NCBI GenBank assembly: GCA_050260675.1
Contig: JBLNCN010000011.1
Span: 310,001 to 374,000 of the forward strand
DNA from: JBBDIP01 sp050260675
Lineage (GTDB): Bacteria; Bacillota; Sulfobacillia; Fermentithermobacillales; Fermentithermobacillaceae
DNA: 64,000 nt
Direction: 5' to 3'
Part shown: piece after piece, positions 32,276 to 40,480 of the stretch
Position numbering within the stretch: the stretch's first letter is position 1
Layout: the number at the start of each line of letters is the position of its first letter
The notes under the pieces: model-generated
What the model was told of the DNA's origin: nothing
What the model saw: only the letters and a program-made list of their open reading frames with translations
The model's database searches: none
Translations under genes and position numbers: made by a program

Positions 32276-33394
32276 TTACCCCAGGATCTTCTCCAGCGGG
32301 GTGTACGGCAGGTTGTGGGCTTCGGCCACAGCCTTATAGGTGAGATGGCCCTCGGCCGTATTGACGCCCTTTGCCAACGCGGCGTTGGCCCTTGCGGCTT
32401 CCTTCCAGCCCTTGTTGGCCAAGAGCAGGGCGTAAGGCAGAGTCGCGTTGGTGAGAGCCAGCGTCGAGGTCCTGGGAACCGCGCCCGGGATGTTCGGCAC
32501 AGAGTAGTGGACCACGCCGTGCTTCACAAACGTGGGATCCGAGTGGGAAGTCACGTGATCCATGGTCTCGATGCATCCGCCCTGGTCGATGGCGACGTCC
32601 ACCATGACTGAACCGGGCATCATGGCCTTGACCATTTCCTCGGTAACCAGCTTGGGCGCCTTGGCTCCGGGGATGAGGACCGCTCCTATCACGAGGTCGG
32701 CGGTCTTGACTGCGTCGGCTATGTTGTAGGAGTTGGATGCCAGGGTGGTAACCCTTGCTCCGAAGATGTCGTCGAGGTAACGCAGCCTGTCGAGGTTCAC
32801 GTCGATGATGGTTACCTTGGCTCCGAGGCCGACAGCCATCTTGGCGGCGTTGGTGCCCACGACTCCGCCTCCGACGATGACTACTTCAGCAGCCGGGACT
32901 CCGGGAACTCCTCCCAGAAGGACTCCCCTGCCGCCGTGCTTCTTCTCGAGGGAGTGCACGCCGACCTGGACCGACATCCTGCCTGCGATCTCGCTCATGG
33001 GGGTTAGGAGCGGGAGGCTGCGGTTGGGCAGTTCCACCGTCTCGTACGCCACGGCGTCTACGGCCTTCTCCAGGAGGACCTTGGTGAGATCGGGTTCGGG
33101 AGCCAGGTGGAAGTATGTGAATACGAGAAGACCTTTCCTCATGTACTGGAATTCCGAGTGAAGCGGCTCTTTGACCTTGATGATCATATCGGCCGTTCCC
33201 CAGACGGATGCCGCGTCGGGCAGGATCTTAGCCCCGGCGGCAACGTAGGCGGCGTCTTCAAACCCGCTGCCGAGTCCGGCATTCTTTTCGACGAATACCT
33301 GGTGTCCCGCGTTGACTAGCGCTAGCGCGCCGGCCGGAGTCAACGAGACGCGGTTTTCGTCAGTCTTTATCTCTTTCGGCACTCCGACTTTCAA
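32276..33394 (-). CDS. ald: Alanine dehydrogenase
   Basis: NAD-dependent, reversible deamination of L-alanine to pyruvate and ammonium (372 aa). It begins MKVGVPKEIKTDENRVSLTPAG with the substrate-binding Arg and Lys, has the catalytic-His region TPMSEIAGRMSVQVG, the NAD fold VIVGGGVVGTNAAKMAVGLGA and the DVAIDQGG motif near the end of the domain. In spore formers it serves alanine catabolism and spore development. It stands alone, with a terminator downstream. Confidence 0.96.
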   Translation of the reverse strand: MKVGVPKEIKTDENRVSLTPAGALALVNAGHQVFVEKNAGLGSGFEDAAYVAAGAKILPDAASVWGTADMIIKVKEPLHSEFQYMRKGLLVFTYFHLAPEPDLTKVLLEKAVDAVAYETVELPNRSLPLLTPMSEIAGRMSVQVGVHSLEKKHGGRGVLLGGVPGVPAAEVVIVGGGVVGTNAAKMAVGLGAKVTIIDVNLDRLRYLDDIFGARVTTLASNSYNIADAVKTADLVIGAVLIPGAKAPKLVTEEMVKAMMPGSVMVDVAIDQGGCIETMDHVTSHSDPTFVKHGVVHYSVPNIPGAVPRTSTLALTNATLPYALLLANKGWKEAARANAALAKGVNTAEGHLTYKAVAEAHNLPYTPLEKILG

Positions 33395-33661
33395 AACCTC
33401 ATCCCCTTTGTAGTTCTTAGGCGCTCCTCAAAGTAGAGATGCGCCAACGGAGCGAACCATCCAGGAAGATTCTACACTTGTCCATTCGATCCTTCTAGTA
33501 CAATGTGGGTCAAACCAGAGCGTTAGCGGAGGTTTGGCCGCGTCGCCAGCAAAGCGCGTCTGCCTATGCGAGCTAGCGAGCATCGCGCGCTTTGCGAGAT
33601 GACATCCTGCTTCGGATTGTTAAGCGCGCGGCGCTCTTGCCGCGTCGCCAGTAGCTGGTCT
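33395..33661. other. Intergenic region between spoIIM and ald
   Basis: No gene recognised. It holds a long-looped inverted repeat (GCAAAGCGCG near 33550 and CGCGCTTTGC near 33588) and a direct repeat of GCCGCGTCGCCAG. TTGACC near 33512 on the minus strand could be a -35 for ald, but no good -10 is at the right distance. Confidence 0.4.
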
Positions 33662-34270
33662 CTACATCCCCGCGGTCCGCAGCAACAAAGCGGGCGAAAC
33701 GTAGGCTTCGATCAGCGAGGAGACAATGAGCCCCAACGAGAGCAGGGCGAACCGCCAGGTGTAGGCTGCGGCCATGCGCCAGAGCCCGCCGAAGGTCCAA
33801 GGCCGGTCTCTAACCAGGGCGAGCGAGAACGAGAGCGAGAGTGCCGAGAGGGCGACGATCACCGGGACCGCGAAAAGGTTGTGGGGGAGCATCCCGCACA
33901 TGAAGACCGCGACGCCGCCAGTGGTAACCTCCCTTATCACAAAAGCGGAACCGAACCCTATGGCGAATCCTCTGACGAGCAGGAGGAGGCACGTCAGAGG
34001 AGTCCCGATCACGGCAAGGCCAAAAGCCCACAGGAGCACCGCGGTTTTGGCATTCTGCACGATGGAGAGTTTCAGGATGGCGTTTGCCGGCAGCCCCGGG
34101 TTCTGAAGTCCGCGCATGAAGACTTCGAGGTAGGAGACAAGTTCAGCCTTCTCGTCAGGCGAAAGCACCCGGAGCCCGAAAACGCCCAGAAGGAGGCCAA
34201 CCGTAAACAGAGAAACGCATATGACAAACGGAGACATCCTCCCGACCTTGCGCAAGACGCCCGCCCCCAT
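33662..34270 (-). CDS. spoIIM: Stage II sporulation protein M
   Basis: Membrane scaffold of the DMP engulfment complex that localises SpoIID and SpoIIP to the septum. The 202-aa protein has five hydrophobic segments; FVICVSLFTVGLLLGVFG near the start, NAKTAVLLWAFGLAVIGTPLT, and MCGMLPHNLFAVPVIV with the PHN signature are typical of the SpoIIM family. It is the last gene before the ald gap and follows a conserved unknown gene. Confidence 0.92.
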   Translation of the reverse strand: MGAGVLRKVGRMSPFVICVSLFTVGLLLGVFGLRVLSPDEKAELVSYLEVFMRGLQNPGLPANAILKLSIVQNAKTAVLLWAFGLAVIGTPLTCLLLLVRGFAIGFGSAFVIREVTTGGVAVFMCGMLPHNLFAVPVIVALSALSLSFSLALVRDRPWTFGGLWRMAAAYTWRFALLSLGLIVSSLIEAYVSPALLLRTAGM

Positions 34271-34326
34271 GCTCTAGCCGAAACATAACTAGAAAAGCCT
34301 ATGAGGGGCAGCGCGATATCATGCCT

Positions 34327-35124
34327 TCAGGAGCGAGGGGTCTCGTCGGGAACGCCCTCGTCCAGGGGAAGGGTCGGCTTGTCCGGTTCGGTCACGGTCG
34401 GGTTCGGCGAGGCGCTTGCCACTCCGGGCGGCAATTTGGGCGCGTCGTCAAGACGCTGCGTTCCCTTTTGAGGCAAGACCTCGATCCTGCGGTTTACGGC
34501 GTCCAGCGTTGCCCGGACGCAAGCTTCCAGGAGATCGCGTTTGACCAGGGCACATCCAACCATCTGCTCCTGATTGCGCCTGGGAGTAAGCAGATCCACG
34601 AGGACCGCCACTGCCCGGAACTGCCCGATCTCCAAAGTGGCGACATCGTCAACGAAGAACGCGTGTGGGGGTTCCAAGGTCAGGTTCGTCGCAAGGCAGG
34701 TGGCCTTGGCAACCCCCAGAAGCGTCGAAACCTCGGTTGAATCGGCAGCAGCTTTGCCAACGTATACAGGGATTTCTCCGTCACAGGCCCGGTCAAGGCT
34801 GACGGTGATCTCGCTCTTTCCTGTGCGGGCGTCGGTCTTGACCTCGATCCCGCAGTAGCGAAGACGAGTGGATGTCTCCGGCATGCCGGCCTGGATCTGC
34901 GCTACGGAGACCTTGCGCCTGTCCACGGTGATATCCCATTGCGCCTTCAGCGCGCTCTGAACATCCCGTACGATCTGCTTGGGGTTCCGCCCGAGCCCGG
35001 TCAAGATGTGTATCTCTTCGATGGCGCCCCAATCGTTGACGACGACTCGCGCCTTCTGTACACCCGGAAGGCAGGTGAGAAGAGATTCAATGTCCTTGAC
35101 GCTGACCGTTCTCCGCTCGCTCAC
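34327..35124 (-). CDS. Conserved-looking protein of unknown function beside spoIIM
   Basis: I do not recognise this 265-aa protein. Its first 75 residues (KDIESLLTCLPGVQKARVVVNDWGAIEEIHILTG region) look like a small ferredoxin-fold, ACT- or BMC-like beta-alpha-beta unit. The middle (about 85-200) alternates strands and helices and includes GEIPVYVGKAAADS. The last 45 residues are a Pro/Thr/Glu-rich tail. There is no signal peptide or membrane segment. It lies between the ferredoxin oxidoreductase genes and spoIIM on the same strand; 25 bp separate it from the former, so co-transcription is possible. Confidence 0.7.
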   Translation of the reverse strand: MSERRTVSVKDIESLLTCLPGVQKARVVVNDWGAIEEIHILTGLGRNPKQIVRDVQSALKAQWDITVDRRKVSVAQIQAGMPETSTRLRYCGIEVKTDARTGKSEITVSLDRACDGEIPVYVGKAAADSTEVSTLLGVAKATCLATNLTLEPPHAFFVDDVATLEIGQFRAVAVLVDLLTPRRNQEQMVGCALVKRDLLEACVRATLDAVNRRIEVLPQKGTQRLDDAPKLPPGVASASPNPTVTEPDKPTLPLDEGVPDETPRS

Positions 35125-35149
35125 GCTTCACCCCACCAGTCAAGGGTCT

Positions 35150-35689
35150 TTACTTCCGAACCAGCTCGAAGCCTCTTTCCAGGGCCCTCTCATTAAGCGG
35201 AAGAAGGTGATGGTGCCTTTGGCTGATCACCTTAGGGAGCACCTTCTTCACGGTCTCCATCTGCACCACGCCGGTCGCAGCCAGGAGCGCTCCCAGGCAC
35301 ACCATATTGGCGGCCCTGTCGGAGCCCAGCGCTGCGGCCTCTTCGTTGGCCGCGATGTCGTAGGATACGACATCCTTTCTGTCTTTCTCGGCATGGATCA
35401 AGGACGAGTTTACGATCACCGACCCGCCGGGGACTACAGTCCTATAGAACTTCTCGAACGAAGGCAGATTCATGACTATCGCCGCAGTGGGTTCCACGAC
35501 GACCGGCGAAGCTATCCCTTCATCCGATACGCAGACCGCGCAGTTGGCGGTCCCTCCACGCATCTCGGGTCCGTATGAAGGGAGCCAGGAAACCGCCTTA
35601 CCTTCTTCTTTTCCGGCGTAGGTAAGGATGGTGCCGATGAGCATGATGCCCTGGCCGCCAAACCCCGCCATTACTATCTCGTGGTTCAT
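35150..35689 (-). CDS. 2-oxoacid:ferredoxin oxidoreductase, gamma subunit
   Basis: The 179-aa gamma subunit has AGFGGQGIMLIGTILTYAGKEEGK at the start and WLPSYGPEMRGGTANCAVCVSD, the two signatures of the POR-gamma/KorC family. With the alpha, beta and ferredoxin-like subunits it forms the enzyme that decarboxylates 2-oxoacids to acyl-CoA while reducing ferredoxin. Its ATG overlaps the beta-subunit stop as ATGA. Context (leucine dehydrogenases, ptb, buk) points to branched-chain 2-oxoacids. Confidence 0.92.
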   Translation of the reverse strand: MNHEIVMAGFGGQGIMLIGTILTYAGKEEGKAVSWLPSYGPEMRGGTANCAVCVSDEGIASPVVVEPTAAIVMNLPSFEKFYRTVVPGGSVIVNSSLIHAEKDRKDVVSYDIAANEEAAALGSDRAANMVCLGALLAATGVVQMETVKKVLPKVISQRHHHLLPLNERALERGFELVRK

Positions 35690-36435
35690 TCCACTGGCCC
35701 CTCCTCGTCCTTGAAGACTCCGAGCGGGTATTCGGGGATCATCTTCTCTTCAAGCCACTTGAGGGCGGCCGCCGGGGTCATCCCCCAGTTGGTGGAACAG
35801 GTGGACAGCAATTCTACGATGGAGAACCCTTTACCTTCCACTTGATTCTGGAAAGCCTTCTTCACTGCCTGTTTCGATTTCTGGATGTTGGCCGGGTTGT
35901 GGAGCGAGCAGCGCGCCACATATCTCGCGCCCTTCACGGTGGCCAGCATCTCGGCGACCTTGACCGGGTATCCCTGGAGTTTGGGATCCCTGCCGTACGG
36001 CGAGGTGGTGGTCTTTTGGCCCACCAGAGTCGTGGGAGCCATCTGTCCACCGGTCATCCCGTAGATGGCGTTGTTGATGAAGATAACGGTGATGTTCTCG
36101 CCTCTCACCGCCGCGTGTACTATCTCGGCCATGCCGATTGAAGCGAGGTCTCCATCGCCCTGATAGGTGAACACGATGGAGTCGGGATGCACCCGTTTAA
36201 CTCCCGTGGCCACCGCGGGGGCGCGGCCGTGAGCCGCCTGCGTGAAGTCGAGGTCGAAGTAGTTGTACGCGAACACCGAGCATCCGACTGAAGCCACGCC
36301 GATGGTCCTACCCTGGATACCCAGCTCATCGATGGTCTCAGCGACCAGCCTGTGGGCAATGCCGTGGGTGCAGCCCGGGCAGTAGTGAGTCACCACGTTG
36401 TAGAGGGACTTCGGCCTTTGGTAGACAACGTTCAC
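35686..36435 (-). CDS. 2-oxoacid:ferredoxin oxidoreductase, beta (TPP-binding) subunit
   Basis: A 249-aa thiamine-diphosphate subunit. It shows HYCPGCTHGIAHRL at the start, YQGDGDLASIGMAEIVHA (TPP motif GDG...) and FINNAIYGMTGGQMAPTT. The open frame extends upstream to 36591 only as a shadow of the alpha gene. The GTG at 36435 overlaps the alpha stop as GTGA and has GGAGG nine bases upstream. The Cys pattern matches subunits that hold no extra cluster beyond the delta ferredoxin. Confidence 0.92.
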   Translation of the reverse strand: MNVVYQRPKSLYNVVTHYCPGCTHGIAHRLVAETIDELGIQGRTIGVASVGCSVFAYNYFDLDFTQAAHGRAPAVATGVKRVHPDSIVFTYQGDGDLASIGMAEIVHAAVRGENITVIFINNAIYGMTGGQMAPTTLVGQKTTTSPYGRDPKLQGYPVKVAEMLATVKGARYVARCSLHNPANIQKSKQAVKKAFQNQVEGKGFSIVELLSTCSTNWGMTPAAALKWLEEKMIPEYPLGVFKDEEGPVE

Positions 36436-37508
36436 GCCATGACACCTCCAATCATGTCGCGAAGCGCTTTCTCCACGTTCCGCGGGTGCGGCACCGCTCC
36501 GCCAGTGCGGCCGTAGAAACCCACGGGCTTGCGCCCGCTCACCGCCAGACGGACGTCCTCGACCATCTGGCCGGTGGACATCTCGACGCACAGGAAACCT
36601 TTGGCATTGCCTATGACCTGGTCAAAAGCGTTGTCAGGGAAAGGCCACAGGCTGATTGGCCTGACAAGGCCCACCTTAAGCCCTTCCTTGCGCATCTTGT
36701 TCATGACCGACTGGCAGATCCTTGCGACAGTGCCGTAAGCGACCAGGAACCACTCAGAGTCGTCGCCGTGCAGGACTTCGGCCTTCTTTTCGGTCTCGGC
36801 TATCTTCCGGTACTTCTCCTGAAGGCGCCAGTTGTGGGCATCCAGCTGCTCCGGGTCGAGCAGGATGGAGCTTACCGCGTTTGACTTCCTCCCGGCGTTT
36901 CCGGTTGTGGCCCAGGGTTTTTCCGGGATCACCGGCTTTTGGGTCTCGTCGGGGAACACCACGGGTTCCATCATCTGGCCGATCATGCCATCGCCAAGGA
37001 TCATGACCGGGTTGCGGAATCTGTCGGCCAGGTCAAAAGCGTGGGCCATGAGATCGCAAGCTTCCTGAATAGTCGCGGGCCCGAAGACGACCAGCCTGTA
37101 GTCGCCGTGGCCGCCTCCCTTGGTCGATTGGAAGTAGTCGGACTGGGACGGCTGGATGCCGCCTAACCCGGGGCCCCCTCTGGACATGTTGATGATAACG
37201 CAGGGCAGTTCGGACCCGACGATGTAGGAGATACCCTCCTGCATAAGGCTGATGCCGGGACTCGACGACGAGATCAGCACCCTGCCGCCGGCTCCTGCGG
37301 CGCCGTACACCATGTTGATGGCCGATACTTCGCTCTCGGCCTGAAGGAACACGCCTCCTTCGTCGGCGAGCCGCCTCGCCATATACTCGGATATCTCGTT
37401 CTGAGGCGTGATCGGATACCCGAAGTAGTACTTGCAGCCGGCGCGGATTGCTGCCTCGGCCAGCGCTTCGTTGCCTTTCATCAATACGGAATCCGCCAAC
37501 ACCTTCAC
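36432..37508 (-). CDS. vorB: 2-oxoacid:ferredoxin oxidoreductase, alpha subunit (VorB-type, 3-methyl-2-oxobutanoate)
   Basis: A 358-aa alpha subunit with the pyrimidine-binding fold: GNEALAEAAIRAGCKYYFGYPITPQNEI at the start, AESEVSAINMVYGAAGAGGR, SSSPGISLMQEGISYI and RGGPGLGGIQPSQSDYFQ. This separate-subunit, delta-alpha-beta-gamma form is annotated as 2-oxoisovalerate (VOR) or 2-oxoglutarate (KOR) oxidoreductase in different genomes. I favour the branched-chain assignment because of the leucine dehydrogenase, ptb and buk neighbours. It is 8 bp downstream of the ferredoxin-subunit gene. Confidence 0.88.
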   Translation of the reverse strand: MKVLADSVLMKGNEALAEAAIRAGCKYYFGYPITPQNEISEYMARRLADEGGVFLQAESEVSAINMVYGAAGAGGRVLISSSSPGISLMQEGISYIVGSELPCVIINMSRGGPGLGGIQPSQSDYFQSTKGGGHGDYRLVVFGPATIQEACDLMAHAFDLADRFRNPVMILGDGMIGQMMEPVVFPDETQKPVIPEKPWATTGNAGRKSNAVSSILLDPEQLDAHNWRLQEKYRKIAETEKKAEVLHGDDSEWFLVAYGTVARICQSVMNKMRKEGLKVGLVRPISLWPFPDNAFDQVIGNAKGFLCVEMSTGQMVEDVRLAVSGRKPVGFYGRTGGAVPHPRNVEKALRDMIGGVMA

Positions 37509-37515
37509 CTCCTCG

Positions 37516-37734
37516 TTAGGGCTTGAAGACGTCGATAACAGCGTCCGGACACATGCGGGCGCAAAGGGCGCAGCTTATGCAGACGGCTTGGTCCTCATCG
37601 CTCACGTGCGCGGGATGGTATCCTTGCCGGTTGAGAACCGTCGTCTGGATCTTGATGATCTTCTTGGGGCAGACCGCGACGCAGAGTTCGCAGCTCTTGC
37701 ACAGATCCTCCCTGAACACAACTCGCTTCTCCAA
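37516..37734 (-). CDS. 2-oxoacid:ferredoxin oxidoreductase, delta (2x[4Fe-4S] ferredoxin) subunit
   Basis: A 72-aa ferredoxin-like subunit with two cluster motifs: CKSCELCVAVCPKKI and CISCALCARMCPDAV. It passes electrons from the TPP site to soluble ferredoxin. AGGGAC-type ribosome sequence precedes the ATG. It is the first of the four oxidoreductase subunit genes and lies 24 bp downstream of the P-loop ATPase gene. Confidence 0.93.
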   Translation of the reverse strand: MEKRVVFREDLCKSCELCVAVCPKKIIKIQTTVLNRQGYHPAHVSDEDQAVCISCALCARMCPDAVIDVFKP

Positions 37735-37758
37735 TAGAGTCCCTCCCCCAATGAAAGT

Positions 37759-38442
37759 CTACTGCTCGTCCACTTCCCAGGGCTTCTTCAGAAAACGGGT
37801 TAGCCACAACACCGGAAGCCCCTGGGTACGGGCAGCGATTTCCTCCTTGTGCAGCTCCAAATCCTTGGGCGCGGCGCAGAAGACCACAGGCAGCCCGATC
37901 CGCCCCCCCAGTTCCCTCGCGAATTCCACGCCGAAAACCACGTCTTCTACGGTGGTCTCGTCAGTAAGGTGGGTATTTGCTACCAGACCGGTAGCCGGAA
38001 GCCCCGCCGAGGATGATATCTTCTCGACGGCCTTCTGGGCGTCTTCGACAGTCCTGGTGAACGGCCTCCGCGAGTTCACCACGAAGTACCCTTTGGCTTC
38101 CCTGGACAGGGCGTCGGATAGCCCTCCCAGGACTCTGGCCCCGGTCGGGTCGCCGCCGACGTCTATCACAACGGCTCCGTTTTCGCGCCCCAGCGCCGTC
38201 CGTACTCCTTCTGGCAGCACCGGGAGGTCCGCATGGCGGACCGACTCCTTGGGCGCCACAACGACAATGCCTTCCTTGACCAGGTAGTCGCGCACGTCCC
38301 TTACGCGGAAGTATGGGGTCACAGCGTCAAGGTCGACGATGGTGACGTCCATTCCCTGCTTCTTCAGCGACAGAGCGTAGTTGATGGATATTTCGGTCTT
38401 TCCGCTGCCGTAGAGCCCGTAAAAAACCGTAACATCCGGCAA
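37759..38442 (-). CDS. P-loop ATPase of unknown role in the branched-chain operon
   Basis: A 227-aa SIMIBI-class P-loop protein resembling MinD/CobB-type ATPases. Walker A is YGLYGSGKTE (residues 7-16), followed by IVDLDAVTPYFRVRD; a VVIDVGGDPTGA motif and VANTHL (N base-recognition position) fit the class. There are no metal-binding cysteine pairs. I know similar proteins next to KOR/VOR genes in Clostridia, often mis-annotated as cobyrinate diamide synthase. It may help mature the oxidoreductase or sense energy state; that is inference. It sits between the buk-like gene and the ferredoxin subunit. Confidence 0.7.
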   Translation of the reverse strand: MPDVTVFYGLYGSGKTEISINYALSLKKQGMDVTIVDLDAVTPYFRVRDVRDYLVKEGIVVVAPKESVRHADLPVLPEGVRTALGRENGAVVIDVGGDPTGARVLGGLSDALSREAKGYFVVNSRRPFTRTVEDAQKAVEKISSSAGLPATGLVANTHLTDETTVEDVVFGVEFARELGGRIGLPVVFCAAPKDLELHKEEIAARTQGLPVLWLTRFLKKPWEVDEQ

Positions 38443-38476
38443 TTGAGATGACCCCTTTGGCTCAGTGTCTTTTCGC

Positions 38477-39403
38477 CTACTTCGTTGATAGAGCCCTCCA
38501 TCCCTCCAGCTCGAGGGCCCGGATCACCAGATCGTCCCGGAGGACTACCAGCCTGGTCCACTTTTGGACCCTGTCCTCGATGCCCTGGACCAAGAGGGAG
38601 ATCGACGTCGCAGCGCCGCACAGGCACACGCAGTCGACCTTGCCCGAAAACGCCGAGAGCTGCCTGCCTATCTCCTTGGCGACCTGGTACGCCATGGCTT
38701 CCACCGCTCCTCGCGCTTCCTCACTACCGGACGCCAGTTCCTCGCGCAGCTCGGCGAGAGAGTTCACGCCTGCCAGCCCGAACGCTCCCGAGCGCCGCTT
38801 CAGCCTGTCCCGCAGCTCCGGGACTGCCATGGCCGAGGATGAGGCGTAGGAGACAAATGCGGTGGCGGGTGCGGTACCGCAGGAGGTGAGACCAAACGGT
38901 CCTTCGCACGCGACCGGGTCCGAGGAGTCCACTAGCGCTCCTCCCTGCCTGGCGGAGACAGAGACCTCCTCACCCAGGTACGCCACCACGATCTTGGCGG
39001 TTTCCGGTGCAACGCCAATGGAACGGGCAGCAGTCTCGCAGGCCAGAACCTCGGGAACACCGTAGCAGGTGGGCTGGCGGAGGCAGCCCCGGAACCCTGA
39101 GAGCCGGGCTCTCGGCGGGAGGACCGCCTCGCCGTCGGGACGCGCCACGACCAGGGGGATCCCGCTCTCTTCGCAGTAAGCCTTGGCCCTGGTGATCGCG
39201 ACATTGCGGGGGTGCCACGGGTAGAGATCCGCGGGCGGTCCCCCCGGCAACACCACAACCGAGGCCCGCCTGCGCGCCAACGCCTCCGCCGCGGCAAAGG
39301 GGTCAGCGCCGGCCGGGGCCTCGCGGACCTCCCGGCTGCCTTCGCTCACGATCGCTATCCGCGTGCAAAGGTAGCCGGGATCAAGAGCGAGGAGCACCCT
39401 CAC
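38477..39403 (-). CDS. Degenerate butyrate-kinase-like (ASKHA fold) protein
   Basis: A 308-aa protein that aligns along its length with the butyrate kinase three genes upstream. Shared positions include the EGPFGLTSCGTAPA versus EGPFTIERAGTLPA segment, GAFGLAGVNS versus GMYGYTGTKD, and VEAMAYQVAKEIGRQL versus WEAMAYQVGKEICAMA. Key catalytic features are changed: NPGSTSTK becomes DPGYLCTR, VAHLGSGFS becomes VAYLGEEVS (catalytic His to Tyr), and the ARGG..R segment is missing. It may be like the DUF1464 predicted butyrate kinases. Probably not a normal kinase; a regulatory or structural role is possible. It overlaps the leucine dehydrogenase stop by 4 bp. Confidence 0.75.
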   Translation of the reverse strand: MRVLLALDPGYLCTRIAIVSEGSREVREAPAGADPFAAAEALARRRASVVVLPGGPPADLYPWHPRNVAITRAKAYCEESGIPLVVARPDGEAVLPPRARLSGFRGCLRQPTCYGVPEVLACETAARSIGVAPETAKIVVAYLGEEVSVSARQGGALVDSSDPVACEGPFGLTSCGTAPATAFVSYASSSAMAVPELRDRLKRRSGAFGLAGVNSLAELREELASGSEEARGAVEAMAYQVAKEIGRQLSAFSGKVDCVCLCGAATSISLLVQGIEDRVQKWTRLVVLRDDLVIRALELEGWRALSTK

Positions 39404-40464
39404 TTGGGCAGGTACACCCTCTTCTGCAGGAGAGCCTTGTTGATCCGCTGCTCCGCATAGAGGTCCGCTGCTTCGTGAGTGGCGATGCCCTTTTCCTTGG
39501 CCATCGCGAATATCTTCATGGCTATGTCGTATATCCTCGAGACTCTACCGAGCGCCCTCTCCTCGTTGTAGCCGGCGGGGTTGAGCTCGTCGGCGACGTT
39601 TATGACGCCGCCTCCGTTGGCGATGAAGTCGGGGGCGTAGAGGATGCCCTTCTCCGCCAGCGCATTGCCGTGCTTGGACTCAAGCAGCTGGTTGTTGGCG
39701 GCGCCGCAGACGATCTTGCAGCGGAGCCTGGGCAGCGTCTCGTCGTTGATGACGGCCCCAAGAGCGCAGGGTGCGAAGATGTCGCACTCGACGTCGTAGA
39801 TCTTCTCGCTGGGCACGGCGGTGGCTCCCGCCTCAACGGCTCTCTGCACCTTGTCGGGGAAGATGTCGGTAACGAAGACTTTGGCGCCGCTCTCGAGAAG
39901 GCGCTTCACCAGACTGAACCCAACGGCGCCGACGCCCTGCACCGCAACGGTGCGGCCCTCAAAACCGTCGGTGCCGTAGGCTGTCTTGACCGCGGCCGCC
40001 ATAGCCCTAAAGACGCCGAAAGCAGTTACCGGCGACGGGTTGCCCGAGGTGCTGGCAAGGCCGGCAACGTGGGCCGTCTCGCCGCGGATTATGTCCATGT
40101 CCTCTGTGGTGGTACCCACGTCCTCGGCGGTGATGTAGCGCCCGCCCAGTGACTCGACGAACCTACCAAAGGCCCTGAACAACTCCTCGCTCTTGTCCTT
40201 GCGGGAGTCGCCGATGATGACTGCCTTTCCGCCGCCCAGGCTCAGCCCCATAGCAGCGTTCTTGTAGGTCATGCCCCGGCTAAGCCGCAGGACGTCCACC
40301 AGGGCTTCTTCCTCAGACTTGTACGGCCACATCCGGGTCCCGCCAAGCGCCGGACCCAGCGTCGTGTCGTGGATGCCTATGATCGCCTTAAGACCCGACA
40401 CCTTGTCATGACAGAAGACTACCTGCTCGTGCCCGTGCTTCTCCATCAGCTCGAAGACCTTCAT
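39400..40464 (-). CDS. Leucine/valine dehydrogenase (ELFV family), copy 1
   Basis: NAD-dependent oxidative deamination of branched-chain amino acids to 2-oxoacids (354 aa). It has HDTTLGPALGGTRMWPY, MTYKNAAMGLSLGGGKAVIIGD with both catalytic lysines, TAEDVGTTTEDMDII, and the Rossmann motif VQGVGAVGFSLVKRLLE. PDFIANGGGVINVADE matches leucine and valine dehydrogenases rather than glutamate dehydrogenase, as does the length. It lies 16 bp downstream of ptb, in the same operon as a second copy at 42482. Confidence 0.93.
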   Translation of the reverse strand: MKVFELMEKHGHEQVVFCHDKVSGLKAIIGIHDTTLGPALGGTRMWPYKSEEEALVDVLRLSRGMTYKNAAMGLSLGGGKAVIIGDSRKDKSEELFRAFGRFVESLGGRYITAEDVGTTTEDMDIIRGETAHVAGLASTSGNPSPVTAFGVFRAMAAAVKTAYGTDGFEGRTVAVQGVGAVGFSLVKRLLESGAKVFVTDIFPDKVQRAVEAGATAVPSEKIYDVECDIFAPCALGAVINDETLPRLRCKIVCGAANNQLLESKHGNALAEKGILYAPDFIANGGGVINVADELNPAGYNEERALGRVSRIYDIAMKIFAMAKEKGIATHEAADLYAEQRINKALLQKRVYLPK

Positions 40465-40480
40465 CTGTACTCCTCCCCTT

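Noticed and set aside
37759..38442. Cobyrinic acid a,c-diamide synthase
   Set aside because: Only the P-loop region resembles CobB; the glutamine amidotransferase domain is missing, so a cobalamin-synthesis role is not supported.
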